DNA from: Lumbricus terrestris | Taxonomy: Eukaryota; Annelida; Clitellata; Crassiclitellata; Lumbricidae | Direction: 5' to 3' | DNA: 64,000 nt | Assembly (NCBI GenBank): GCA_949752735.1 | Contig: OX457041.1 | Coordinates: 27,354,900 to 27,418,899 of the forward strand | Shown here: in pieces, positions 11,636 to 23,900 of the stretch | Layout of the letters: each line of letters begins with the position of its first letter | Numbering within the stretch: the stretch's first letter is position 1 | The notes under the pieces: model-generated | The model's input: the letters and a program-made list of their open reading frames with translations, nothing else | The model's database searches: none | Told to the model about the DNA's origin: nothing | Program-made: the position numbers and the translations under genes

Positions 11636-12308
11636 ATGAGATGTTACCGTTGTTGTTGTTGCGAATCTGCTTCTGCCTAAAATCAACTCCAGGACAATAG
11701 GTATAATTCGGCTTATGACGGCTGCTGTTTGAATAAGTATGACATTGTAATAAATGAGCTTTATGACGTCATCCTCAATTATCATCGATTAAATTATCAA
11801 GATTAACAGACCTATTAAACGTCATTATTGTGACTTTGTTAAAATCGCTAATATCATGCAATACCTGCACATGTTACGCTGTTTAAAGCTGCTTGGAGTT
11901 ATTTAGATTTCCGTGTGCTGATAAATGCATGCAATACATGGACGAACATTTTGAATATAAGCCATCAAAATAATTTTGCATCGTTTAACTAAATGGAAAT
12001 TATTCTGCTTGAACTGGAGTGTTAGTGTTAGCTGTTAGTTGGTCCACCAGTGACTCACAAGCGGTAAAGTAAAGTAGCTAAGGCAGACAACAGGGCAAAC
12101 TTATAGTATCTGTGACCGAATGACGACACTAACCCTATTCCAAACCCTAACCGACCCTCACGACGCCTAAGCTGACCATAACCGGCCCTCACGACCCCTA
12201 AACCTGACCCTAACCGATACGTCGGTCCCGGATACTATAGGTAAGCTGACGACAGTCCATTGGTTTAAAAAGTTTGCATAATACTACATCTTATTTTATC
12301 AGCGTGAC

Positions 12309-12645
12309 CAGGGGCGCCGTTAGGCGTACGCACTTACGCAAGTGCGTACAGCGCGGAAAGGCAATAAAATAACAAATTGTAAATTAAAGAGTGAAATATT
12401 ATAAGCGATGAAATTCTATTGAATCTACTTTAGTAGTGGACCACGTACACTTCTCACTCACTGCATGCCCATTAAAGATCGCCATAACAGTTCATAACTT
12501 CATTTCGCGTATTCTTATTTTGTGCAAGTTGTGCGTACAGAAAAATGTGCGTACAGAAGTTGTGCGTACAGAAAAAAAGTGCGTACAGAAGTTGTGCGTA
12601 CAGAAAAAAAGTGCGTACAGAAAAAAAATCCTGGCGGCGCCGCTG
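12309..12645. mobile_element. hAT-type MITE with 8-bp TSD
   Basis: Ends CAGGGGCGCCGTTAGG and CTGGCGGCGCCGCTG enclose 337 bases. AGCGTGAC is duplicated exactly at 12301-12308 and 12646-12653. Inside are a small palindrome (ACGCACTTACGCAAGTGCGT, 12328-12347) and a tandem run of GTGCGTACAG plus A-tracts at about 12530-12620. No coding capacity. Confidence 0.85.
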
Positions 12646-12879
12646 AGCGTGACGGTAAGTACCTTCATGGTTTAATACCATTATGACTCAAAACTGTATA
12701 GGCCTACGCTCTGTACAAAATATCTGCCTTTCGACATAGGCCCTAATGGTCACTGGCTCCTTGGATAAGAGAATCGACAAACTGCTGTAATCCATACTAG
12801 ACCTACTGTCATTTACAATAATAAGCTATGAATACGAGATACCGTATCACAGCTGTTCTTGTTTTTTATGCCATGCACG

Positions 12880-13070
12880 GGTCCCGGTAGCGCATTGTAT
12901 AGCACACTGGCATGGAGAACGAGAGGTACCGAGATCGAGCCCCGTAGGGCGGACGTGCTCTGAAGTCTGCTCGTGGGCGGAGACTTAGGGGGAACAAGGG
13001 ACGGTCCCCTCAATGGGTGTGGTGGGGACGGCCCATGCAATTGCCCACCCCCAATCATTACATACAACCA
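12880..13070 (+). mobile_element. Probable tRNA-derived SINE
   Basis: GGTAGCGCATTGTATAGCACACTGG resembles a degenerate pol III A box region, and GAGATCGAGCCCCG a B box. A GC-rich body and a short AT-rich end follow. This head/body layout is that of a tRNA-derived SINE. No target duplication was identified. Confidence 0.45.
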
Positions 13071-13572
13071 AAACTTTATTCAGTTATTAGTTTTAAAAAG
13101 AATTTATATCTATATATTTAAGTCAAAACAGTCAATATCTACATGTATTTAGGTCAAAACAATTAATATTATTATAGAGTCCGGTAGTAAGAGAATTGTA
13201 GAATAAAAATTGGGGGATCAGACGTTGATTTATATGGCGTTTGGTCGTGCAAAGTGGACTTTACTATGCATGGTGTCGTGAAAGTCTTGGAGGTTAAACT
13301 GCACAACCGCACCAGCAATTCTCACCCTGGAGTCTGCCTGGGTCCGTGAAAGTCTCGAGACCCTATGCATTAATTTTATCTCTTCACTGCTCTCTCTTTC
13401 AGCGGGCTTGTGTCAGTTTTGGGCGGATCAAAACGTGGACTTACTTCAGCGAAAGATGATAAAAATGGAGTTTCGAAAGGACTTTGAGGTGGACTTCTGG
13501 TTGACTGGAATGAGGGTTTAAAACCCGGACAATACGAGATGTGTGGAGTGGAAGAGGAGAGACTTTTTTGAC

Positions 13573-14031
13573 CAGTATGGATGGATGGATGGATGGATGG
13601 TTGGTTGGATGGATGGATGGATGGATGGTTGGATGGATGGATGGATGGTTGAATGGATGGATGGATGGATGGTTGGTTGGATGGATGGATGGTTGGATGG
13701 ATGGATGGTTGGATGGATGGATGGATGGATGGTTGGATGGATGGATGAATGGTTGGATGGATGGATGGATGGTTGGATGGATGGATGGATGGATGGATGG
13801 ATGGATGGATGGATGGATGGATGGATGGATAGGTGGATGGTTGGTTGGATGGATGGATGGATGGTTGGATGGATGGATGGATGGATGGATGGTTGGATGG
13901 ATGGATGGATGGTTGGTTGGTTGGATGGATGGATGGATGGATGGATGGATGGATGGATGGATGGATGGATGGATGGATGGATGGATGGATGGATGGATGG
14001 ATGGATGGATGGATGGATGGATGGATGGAGT
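13573..14031. repeat. (GGAT)n microsatellite
   Basis: About 460 bases of GGAT with GGTT variants. It is open in several frames on both strands (WMDG- or IHPS-type repeats), which is a trivial effect of the tetranucleotide and not coding. Confidence 0.97.
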
Positions 14032-14457
14032 GAGTGGGATAGGAGAGACAGATTGAAAGGTAGAGAGACAGACATAGAGATACAGAAAATGGATAGAATG
14101 GATGTAGGGGTAAGACAGACGGATAGAGATAGTGTGTGTGAGAGAGAGACACACACACACACACACAGAGAGACAGAGAGAGAAATACAGAGAGAAATAG
14201 ATAGAGAGAGAGCGATTAATAGAGAGAGACAGTTTGAAAATTTGAAAGAGACAACGAGTGATAGAAATATAAGAGGGATCGAGATATAGGAGAGTGAAGA
14301 GAGATAGAGAGAGAGAGAATGCGAGGACATAATTATCAAGAGAGAGAGAGATTGGAGAGAAGTATAGGGAGATAGGACGAGAGGTAAGACAGAGAGAAAG
14401 AGAGAGAGGGAGAGAAAGAGAGAGAGAGACAAGAGGACAGAAAGCGATACGATAGAG
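14032..14457. repeat. GA-rich low-complexity DNA, left part
   Basis: GAGAGA, GACAGA and GATAGA purine-rich repeats with a short (AC)n run at 14149-14166. It continues after the hAT insertion at 15540. Confidence 0.9.
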
Positions 14458-15539
14458 CAGTGCTGTCCAACCTTTTTGGTGCCACGGGCCGCAAAAGCAA
14501 GATTTTTGAAGCCGAGGGCCGAAACACTAAAATCAAAATTTATCGGTAGGCCTATATTAACATTGAAACGAGTGTTGACATTTAATATGTAATGATTGTA
14601 GTCTATCTAATATCTATCAATCTATAACGTATAGCTATCTGTTATGAAATTTACATACCGCAGGTTCAAGATAACTATTCAGAGATGCTCCCGACCCAGA
14701 AATGGCCAAAGAGGAAAGTCTTGAGCAGTTTATCGAAAGAGTTCGACGATGCCCACAGGAATAATTAGGCCTACTAATGAATAATAGCATGTATAGACTA
14801 CACAAACCGCGATTGTCATGCTTCACAATAGTTGAGCACCAAAATGTGCAAGGAAAAGGTGGCGTTTATCTATGCCTCGCACTCAGTTTTGTCACCCAGC
14901 ACAGTTTGGCCAGCTCAGTTCTTCAGTATACGTCGACCAATCAATTTTTCTGGCTAAGATCCACTTCATGATTAGAACGAATTTCCATCGTCCTTCTCTG
15001 ACTTTCATAAAATAAATCGTCGAAGCCAGAGTCAAGACATCGACGTTCGTCATCCCTGATCCCTGGGTCTCTTATCGATGAGTTCTTTCTAATCCTTGTG
15101 AACAAGAATTAGACTATCTCTCGAAAGGAATGGTCGCAGACACTGTCTTGCAGACGTGTTGGAACTCTGTACAGATCTCAGGAACTGACTAGAAGAGAAC
15201 GGTTTGGGGCGGTTTGCGAAGTGAGTTTAGCTGAGTACAGTAATGGGAGTTGTTAAACCAGAAGTCGTGGGTCAATCTCCAGATAGACTACTGGAACCTA
15301 ACCCTAAGAAGAAAAAGAATAGAGTAATTTTAGTTTTCGGATTCCCCTTCCTGATAGCATTCCAAATCGGAAACTGTCACAAAGTCAATAAAAATAATAA
15401 AAGCTCAAGTCGACCATTGACTTTACCCTTTGCTTCATTTTGCAAAATTAAAGTGCAAAAACTTAGCGAGCCCGGCGGGCCACTTGAAATCACCTCGCGG
15501 GCCGCATGCGGCCCGCGGGCCGCACGTTGGACAGCACTG
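14458..15539. mobile_element. Non-autonomous hAT element with 8-bp TSD
   Basis: Ends CAGTGCTGTCCAACCTT and ACGTTGGACAGCACTG enclose 1,082 bases. CGATAGAG is duplicated exactly at 14450-14457 and 15540-15547. The subterminal parts are GC-rich (GGGCCGC). About 14660-14730 resembles the LINE 3' end described at 11210, probably an older nested copy. No transposase frame. It split the GA-rich block. Confidence 0.9.
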
Positions 15540-16032
15540 CGATAGAGAGTGAGATAACAGAGAGAAGCTTATAGGAGACTAAAAGAATAAAATAGGAGAC
15601 AGAGCGATATATAGGAGACAGTGAATACGAGAGGAGACACAGCAAGTGAGGAAGGAGAGTGAGGTAGGAGAGTGAGGTAGGAGAGTGAGGTAGGAGAGTG
15701 AGGTAGGAGACGTGGAGAGTTAGTGGACAGCGACAGATTAGAGAGAAATCAGCGAAAGTGAGATAGAAGAGTGAGAGAGATAAGAGACAGAGACAGTGAA
15801 ATGGGACAGAGATGGAAGACAGAGGGAGGGAGGGAGATAGGAGACAGAGAATGAGATAGTGTAGAAATAGAGACAGAGAGAATGAAATAGCAGAGAGAGG
15901 AGACAGAGTGTGAGATATGAGAGATAGATAGACAGAGTGAGAGAGTACGTGTGAGAGATAGGGAGAGATAGGAGACAGAGAAAGTGAGAAAGGAGACGGA
16001 GGGAGTGATATAGGAGAAAGATAGTGAGAGAC

Positions 16033-16079
<47 letters not shown>

Positions 16080-16585
16080 ATAGGAGCCAGAGATATGACA
16101 TAGAGAGATTGGAGATAGAGACAGCTAGGAGACAGAGTGTGAGAAAGGAGATAGATGGCAGAAAGACAGTGAGTGAGAGATAGAAGACAAAGAGTGTGAG
16201 ATATGGGTGAGAGAGCGAGAGAGAGACAAAGAAAGAGAGATAGGAGACAGAGAGTGAGATATTAGAGAGAGCGAGAGAGAGACAGGTAGACAAGGAATAG
16301 GAGACAGAAAAAAGGTGTTTGAGATAGGAGAGAGATAGGAATGAGATAGCAGAGAGATGACAGAAAGATTGTGAGGGACACTTGAGAGAAAAACAGATAG
16401 GCGAGAGAAAGAAGACAGCGGGAATGAGATAGAAGAGAGATGGCAGACAGAAAAAGTGTGAGATAGAAGAAAGAGACAGGAGGCAGAGGGAGTGAGATAG
16501 GAGAGAGACTGGAGAAACAGTGTGGGGGATAGACGAGAGACAGGAGACAGAAGGAGTGAGATAGAGAGATAGGAGAAAGAGTGTG
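15540..16585. repeat. GA-rich low-complexity DNA, right part
   Basis: Purine-rich GAGATAGGAGACAGAG-type repeats about 18-25 bases long, with a pure (GA)n run at about 16037-16076. The long open frames across it are repeat artefacts. Confidence 0.9.
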
Positions 16586-17466
16586 GAAAGCAGAGGCAGA
16601 GGCAGTAGCAGAGGCAGAGGCGTAGGCTGAGGCAGAGGCAGCAGCAGAGACAGCGACAGAGGTAGAGGCAGAGGCGTAGGCTGAGGCAGAGGCGTAGGCG
16701 TAGGCAGAGGCGGAGGCGGAAGCAGAGGCAGAGGCAGAGGCGTAGGCTGAGGCAGAGGCGTAGGCTGAGGGAGATGCAGAGACAGAGGCAGCAGCAACGG
16801 CAGATGTAGAGGCAGAGGCGTAGGCTGAGGCAGAGGCGTAGGCTGAGGCAGAGGCAGAGGCAGAGGCGTAGGCTGAGGGAGATGCAGAGGCAGCAGCAGC
16901 GGCAAAGGCAGAGGCAGAGGCTGAGGCAGAGGCTGAGGCAGAGGCAGAGGCAGAGGCAGAGGCTGAGGCAGAGGCAGAGGCAGAGGCTGAGGCAGAGGCT
17001 GAGGCAGAGTCAGAGGCAGAGGCAGAGTCAGAGGCGTAGGCTGAGGCAGAGGCGTAGGCAAAGGCAGAGGCAGAGGCGTAGGCGCAGGCGTAGGCTGAGG
17101 CAGAGGCGTAGGCAAAGGCAGAGGCAGAGGCGTAGGCAGAGGCAGAGGCTGAGGCAGAGTCAGAGGCGTAGGCGTAGGCTGAGGCAGAGGCGTAGGCAAA
17201 GGCAGAGGCAGAGGCGTAGGCGCAGGCGTATAGGCTGAGGCAGAGGCGTAGGCAAAGGCAGAGACGTAGGCTGAGGCAGAGGCGTAGGCAAAGGCAGAGG
17301 CGTAGGCAGAGGCAGCGGCGTAGGCAAAGGCAGAGGCAGAGACGTAGGCTGAGGCAGAGGCGTAGGCAAAGGCAGAGGCAGAGTCGTAGGCGTAGGCTTA
17401 GGCAGAGGTGTAGGCTGAGGCAGAGGCAGAGGTGTAGGCGGAGGCGGATGTGTAGGCATAGAGACA
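16586..17466. repeat. GGCAGA/GGCGTA/GGCTGA hexanucleotide array
   Basis: About 880 bases of six-base units in which GGCAGA, GGCGTA, GGCTGA and GGCAAA alternate in locally repeated higher-order patterns. The Leu-Pro-rich or Ala-Ser-rich frames are artefacts. Confidence 0.95.
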
Positions 17467-18683
17467 GGCTGAATGACAGGTGCAGAGAGAAAGAGATGAC
17501 AGACCTGAAACATAAAAAAACACAATTACTAACAACAACAGTCACCAATAACTATAACAAGTGGGCCTTCTACGGCTCACGTCCTGTTTTATTTATCAGA
17601 CAAAAACGGAGAGCTGTGTAGAGAGAACACTGAGACAGGCACAGCCAATGGGGTTACATTCAAAAGGCCTCGGCCTAGGTGAACACGAGATGTTACAATT
17701 GAGGTCCGCTTCTACCCGACACCGTGTCCCTCTGTCCTCACAGACTGGCAGCCTCCGTGCGTCAATTCAAGCACATACATTTGCACGTAATGTTGTCTGC
17801 TCTAGTAGCAACAAAATGGAGAACTTGCATGCCACAATTCTGCTCCACACGGGCGGGTAGAACTACCGGACCTGTGTTGCCTAAACTAGACATTGCGTTT
17901 GAAGACGACAAGATAGACATCGGACATGTCCTCGCAGATTCAATGGGGGCTATAAGGACCCTATCATGGACCGTAGTCTCTCTCGATAGAACCACCCAGA
18001 TCTGCTCGACGTCCTGACTATGTTTTGGTTACTAGGCAACGTCAAGTCTATTTTTAGCTATTACGTAATATCGTCTATTTTTAGCTACAATGCAGATATT
18101 GTCTATTTTTAGCTCTCTATTTTAGCTATTATGCAATATTAAGTCTGTTCTAGCAGTCTAATACAAACCATGACGACGGTTGAACTTCAGCGGAGTGTCG
18201 ATTCGAGCATTTCTTGGATCTAAGCCAGCCACCCTTCTGGTACTTATGACCTTCAACTGACAATCTGTCCTCTCATTGGACAGCTCAACAGAATCGTTGC
18301 CAGTGGATGCAGACCACGTGATACCCATTCCCAGATCATCTTGTGGGTTAAGAAAATCACCATAGGCGCAGATGACGTCGCGTTTATTAATGAGAATACT
18401 ATAATAGAAAGAGACTCGTATACATTATAGGCCTACAATCGTTCTCCAAGGTAACGCAAATGACATCATTATTTAGTCTCTTCACCATTGTTTTGCATTA
18501 AAGCAAAATGATCTTAATGCTAAAATTAAGAAAATTATATATTATTATTATGCGGAGCAAAATTTTCGATTTAAATTTTTTTTTATGAGGATGAAACATC
18601 TTTTCGAAAGCTATATGGTGACAGTCTCGGGCCCTAGGCCTAGGTTCACGCTGAAGGTTCTCTGTCTCTCTAGTGCACTTCGA
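17467..18683. other. Intergenic DNA, no gene recognised
   Basis: Higher-complexity sequence with short overlapping frames at 17561-18017, none with a recognisable domain. At about 18048-18130 the phrase GTCTATTTTTAGCT repeats three to four times with degenerate spacers. Confidence 0.45.
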
Positions 18684-18691
18684 CGCGAAAT

Positions 18692-18962
18692 CAGTGGTGT
18701 AGACAATGGGGGGATTTCTGGGGTTAAACCCCCTCATTGACCTAGGAAAAGTTATTTTAAAGGTTATCTATTCACTTAAATAAGAAAATGGAAAAAACAA
18801 TTGCTTGTAGTAACAATTGTTTTCTTACTTTATTCTCTTTTAACTTTATTCCCTTTTTATTTACTGTAATACCGGTACTGTTGGGTTGGTGTCAGAAAGG
18901 GTATCCGGCCAGGTCAAAAAAATCCAAACCTCCCCCATCATAAATTCCTGGCTACGCCACTG
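18692..18962. mobile_element. hAT-type MITE, CAGTGGCGTAG family
   Basis: Ends CAGTGGTGTAGAC and GGCTACGCCACTG enclose 271 bases. CGCGAAAT is duplicated exactly at 18684-18691 and 18963-18970. Internal GGGGTTAAACCCCC and TAAATTCCTGGCTACGCC are shared with the copies at 38749 and 39367. Confidence 0.88.
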
Positions 18963-18971
18963 CGCGAAATA

Positions 18972-19180
18972 CAATTCATTCAGTCAAGAATCTATATGGC
19001 GCCTGTTCAAGAAGTCTACTCGGAGGTGCTCCTAGGCTAACCACAGTGAATAAATTTTAAGGAACCTGTTAAACGTTGATGAGATCATAGGTAGCAGACG
19101 TGTCTCCAACTGGAGACTACTCCAACCAGAAGGACCTGCAACTGAGTAGACAGTGTCTTAGCGTGCACTGTATCTCTCGT
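18972..19180 (-). mobile_element. LINE/SINE 3' end fragment
   Basis: TCTATATGGCGCCTGTTCAAG, a TACTCGGAGGTGCTCC block and AAGGACCTGCAACTGAGTAGACAG match the LINE 3' end of 11210-11635 in the same order. Diverged and short. Confidence 0.55.
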
Positions 19181-19494
19181 TATGTATAGCCTATAGGCTA
19201 CGGGGGACCTGCTACCACTGAGTGCGGCTTGTCACTCGGGGTTTAATAACAAAAGATAATTTTATGTATACGGTACCGTTTCCAACGCCCGGCTTTTGCA
19301 ATTCAGCGCTCTAATGCAGCAGCTTTCCGTAACAGAATCTTTCTTTTAATTCTGACGTAACATAATAGAAGCTTGCCTGACGCAATTAAAGAAACAGATG
19401 CCTTGTATTTTCGTCACAAATTGTGTGTACTCGGTAACTCAAGTAGCCTACAGCTTGAAATAGCTTTTATGATTAGGTTAACAATAGAATATGA

Positions 19495-19765
19495 TTCATT
19501 CATTCATTCATTCACTCATTAATTTACTCAGTCATTCATTCATTCCTTCATAAGCTTCATTGAGTGCATCTCTATAGCGCCTCTTCAAGGGGACTACACA
19601 GAGGCGATCCCGACCCCAGCGCGGACAATTAAAACTGTCTTAAGATGAGAGAGAAATGTCGGAGAAGAAATTCTAGAAAGGGAACGGAGCGTCAAAGGCA
19701 GGCTGAGGGTCCTATCACCGAAAAGGCACGGTTCTCGGGTTCTGCATGGTGGATTTACGAGCAAT
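19495..19765 (-). mobile_element. LINE 3' end fragment with (AATG)n tail
   Basis: CTCTATAGCGCCTCTTCAAGG, CAGAGGCGATCCCGACCCC and GGTCCTATCACCGAAAAGG match the LINE 3' end family. ATTCATTCATT at 19496-19555 would be an (AATG)n 3' tail on the minus strand. No gene in 19766-20233. Confidence 0.55.
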
Positions 19766-20238
19766 TAAAAGGTACTGACTACTGAGAGCAGGCTTTGCGC
19801 AGTGATTCATCGTATTGGGTCTAATGGATCCCTTAATTAGGTCAATCCTACAGAAATGTTGCAAGTATCACCTTGGCAATTATTGTAGCCTATAGAGCAA
19901 TCAAGCTGTAGAGCCTACCTAGCTGCAATATGAATAGTTGTGTAAAAGTCAAAAGATTATCCTAAACAAATTGGATGCGTCTACTTACATGAATAGCTTA
20001 GGAAGTGGTTGGCTAATGCGATTTCTGTTGAATATAAATAGGCCTTGCATGGACCAATATCAAGCGATGAACATTTATTATACAGGGAATCAAACGAGCG
20101 TCCCGAACATTATTACACACACCTGTGTGTCAAAACATCTTCAGCTACAATGTCTCAAGTATCAACGTAAAATGAATGTTAGGCTACGGATGAGAATTGG
20201 GCCTATACACATTACACAGCAAGTCGATCTTTGCATGT

Positions 20239-20843
20239 TGTCAGGTTCCACAATCACTGACGATTTCTCCAGTCTCTTCTTACTGTTCTGTAGCGCAGCC
20301 TAGCCCTAACCTATTCCCTGTATGACGGTATCTAAGGCTAGTGTATAAGTTTCTAAAGTTCTTAACTTGTTCACTTACAACCAAGATCTGTTTCTTGTAT
20401 TTTCTTCTCCGTTTTAATATTCGCAAATAACACAACAATGCATCAACGACGACAAGCGATTCAATTCTGTGACAGCAACGCAACCTTAATATCTTACTGC
20501 TCTCTAAAGTTTTCAACACACACTCCACTGTTCTCTAAAACGTCTTACCTTACTAGCACTCCTTCAACAACTTATCTCACTGTCTGGGCGTACACTCTTC
20601 CCCCTGCCGCTCTGTCCTTCTCTCTGCCTCTCTCCGTCTGTCTGTCTGTCTGTCTGTCTGTCTGTTTCTCTCTCTCGCGCTCTCCGGCGACGGTCGGCCG
20701 AGCCGCGCCAACTTTCCCGCCAGTCTGCCACCTGCAAGTCTGTCTGTCCGTACGCTTAACAATTAGCTGACCTTGAGCTGGTCTATTCGTACGCTCACCC
20801 CTTAGCTGACCACATAGCCTACACTATACAAAATTAGCTCACA
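20239..20843 (-). repeat. 3' LTR of the Gmr1-like element
   Basis: 605 bases. On the element strand it begins TGTGAGCTAATTTTGTATAG and ends GGAACCTGACA. It contains a (GTCT)n run at 20634-20665, longer than in the other LTR. Short open frames inside are not genes. Confidence 0.95.
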
Positions 20844-20867
20844 TTACCTTCCTCCTTTCTTTTAAAG
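20844..20867 (-). promoter_or_regulatory. Polypurine tract
   Basis: On the element strand AAAGAAAGGAGGAAGGTAA lies directly before the 3' LTR. This is the expected plus-strand primer position for an LTR retrotransposon. Confidence 0.75.
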
Positions 20868-20956
20868 AGAGCTAATTATCTATAAAAATTAGCGAACGTA
20901 TCTTAACTAAACAATGCAAATAGTCCATAACATAATACATCATAAAATATCTTACA

Positions 20957-23900
20957 CTACAATCTAGACAGACAATCGGCTACTACATTCAATTTACCTT
21001 TCTTATAGTTCAATAGAATGTCAAAATTTTGCAATGATAAAGACCATCTGACTAATTTAGCAGATTTCGACATTGATTCAGTCAAATAAACTAAAGGATT
21101 ATGGTCTGTAAACACATTGATTCTAGAACCAATAAGAATTTCTTTCAACTTGTTTAAAGCCCATATGATTGCATAGGCTTCCTTCTCAATCGTCGCTCAT
21201 CTCCTCTGGGTATCTGTCAGCTTCTGACTGATAAATGAAACGGGACGTTCTATCCCTTCCTCGTCCACCTGAGACAGAACAGCTCCCACAGCAAAATCAC
21301 TGCTATCACAGTACAAATTAAATGGTTTCCCAACCTCAAACATATATAGAATCACATTTGACAAGACAATCTGTTTAAGGGAATCAAAGGCTTTCTGATG
21401 TGCATCAGTCCAAACAATGTTCTCAGGTACTTTCTTGCTGGTTAAGTCTGTCAATGGTTTAGCAATTTCAGCAAAATTACAAATAAACTGTCTGTAAAAC
21501 CCAAAAAATCCTAAGACTTGCTTCACTTCCTTCCTGGTTTCAGGTTTCTTCAAATTAATTCAACTGTCAATCCTGTCTGGATTCATCATCTTCTTCCCTG
21601 ATCCTATAAGGTGACCGATGAACTTCACCTCACTCTTACCAAACACACATTTCTTCAAGTTCAATGTTACATTATGCAGTCTTATTTGTTTCAAAAATAA
21701 CTCCAAATGTCTCAAATGAATGTCCCAATCATTAGAATGCACTGCAATGTCATCAACATAAGGTTCAGTAAAATCATGAATCGGTTGCAAAATCATATTT
21801 ATCGCTTTTACAAAAGTCCGTCCAGAGTTAATCATTCCAAAAGGAACACGCGTAAATTCATACAGTCCATTGTGTGTAACAAACGCAGTCTTCCATTGGT
21901 CACTCTTTTTCACAGGACAAGTCCAATATGCGCTGCGACAGTCCATAACAGAAATGAACTTGGATTTTCCGACTTTGCTCAAGACATCGTTGACGATTGG
22001 CATAGGATATCTGCAGTTCTCAGTAAAAGAGTTAATGTATCTGTAGTCACAAGCCAATCTCAAGGATCCATCCTTCTTTTTGACAATGACAAGTGGACTT
22101 GCCATTCTGCTTGACGATGGTTGGATGATGTTTTCTTTCAGCATCTCTTGTATTTGTTTTTCCACTTCTGCTCGGTATATTAGTGGTATTCGATATGCCA
22201 TGAATTCCTTTTCTCGAAAGTCTGGTCTCAGCACCACTTCGTGTTCTACTAATGTACATAGTCCAGGTTTATCTGAAAATCTGTCTGCATATCGATTCAG
22301 TACATCAAGTAATTGTTTCTGCTGTTCGCTCGTCAGATGTCCAATTTGTTCGTAATCCAATTGGAGTGACTTCTGTTTTGTCTCTGAATAGTCTTCCTTC
22401 AGCGGTATTTCTACCACTGATCCAAATTCGTCATCCTCTTCCACGATCAGACCACAAGACAATGTTCTCGTAATGAACTTCCTCATCTTGTTAGCATGAA
22501 TAATCCGTCTACCGTTTTCGTTCATGTCCACCAGATACGAATATTTGGATCTTCTTTGCAAGACCGTGCATGGACCATGCCATCGCGAGATCAATTTATT
22601 GGTTGACGTTGGATACAGCACGATGACGTTTTCTCCTGGTTCGAATTCTTTATCTTTTGCTCTTTTGTTATATTGACTGGCGTATTGTTTTTGCTTTTCT
22701 TCAGCACAGCTCTCAGCGAATGTCAAGGCCTTTTCCATGTCTGCTCTTAAATTCTTCAGGTACTTTGCCGGTTGCACTCCAATGTTCGGTGGTAGATTTA
22801 TCTCTTTGGTCCAGCTTTCTTTAAGAATGGTTAGTGGCCCTCTCGGCAACTTTCCATAGACTAGTAGATACGGTGCCACTCCGGTAGTTGCATTAGGCAC
22901 TTCTCTCAATGCCCAAACTGTAAATGGAATAATTTTATGCCACTGTCTCGGATTTTCCACAACGACATGATGAATCATCTTCTTGAACGTTTGATTCCAT
23001 CTCTCCACCAATCCTGCCGCTTCTGGATGTCCTGGCGAATCGAATCGAGGACAACACCCCATCAGTTTCAGAAATTCTCTTGTTAGACTGGCTGTAAAAT
23101 TCGTCCCTCTATCACTCGTTATCACTGACGGAACTCCCACATCCATGAACAGCTTCATCAAAGCTTCGCATACAGCCTTAGCAGTCAATGATTTCATCAA
23201 GAATATTGTCGGCCATCTTGTACATGAGTCCACGATACACAGGCAATACTTATGCCCTGCTGCTGACGTCGGTTCGATTGGTCCTACGACGTCCATGGTC
23301 ATTCTTCTGAACGGCACATCCTCCCTTGGTATTGGTGTAATCGGCACTCGATCCATCACCAAACTTCGTGCTTTCAACTGACACTTCTCACAGGACTTGC
23401 AGAATTTCACCACATCTCTACGCATTCTTGGCCACACAAAGGACAACTTGATACGTTCCCTTGTCTTCTCTTCTCCCAAGTGTCCGCCAAATACTGACTC
23501 GTGCGCCAATTCCATCACCTGAATTCTTCTTTCCTTCGGCAACACCAACTGATACACCAACTGATCCAACATTTGATGCTTCTTATACATCAAACCATTC
23601 ACCACACTAAACTCTGATCCTTTGTCTTCAGCTATCCTCCACCACGACCTCAGTGACTCGTCATTTCTCTGTTGCTCTTCAAACTTCTTCGCGTCTGCCA
23701 ATTGTCTTTCATCACTTGTGTTCTCGGCAAACAAATCTCTCATACTCGTGTCCATTTCACCATCACTCCCAAAATCATCATAATCATCACGCTCACATGC
23801 AACCATCTCTTCTTCAATTTCATTGTTCCCGGATGTTACTCCTTCTTCTTCTTCTTGAACGCTTTGTTCATCATCGCTTTCGGTGTCCTCATCTAGCAAA

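Noticed and set aside
13376..14432. Long open frames of Ile-His-Pro-Ser or Trp-Met-Asp-Gly repeats on both strands
   Set aside because: They are trivial translations of the GGAT microsatellite.
15490..17548. Long Leu/Pro/Ser or Ala/Ser open frames
   Set aside because: They arise from hexanucleotide and GA-rich repeats; no start context or domain.
17561..18017. Overlapping frames of 77-99 codons
   Set aside because: Both strands are open over the same stretch and neither translation shows a known motif.
20280..20770. Open frames within the LTRs (also 27015-27572)
   Set aside because: They lie in both LTRs, cross the GTCT microsatellite and have no domain.
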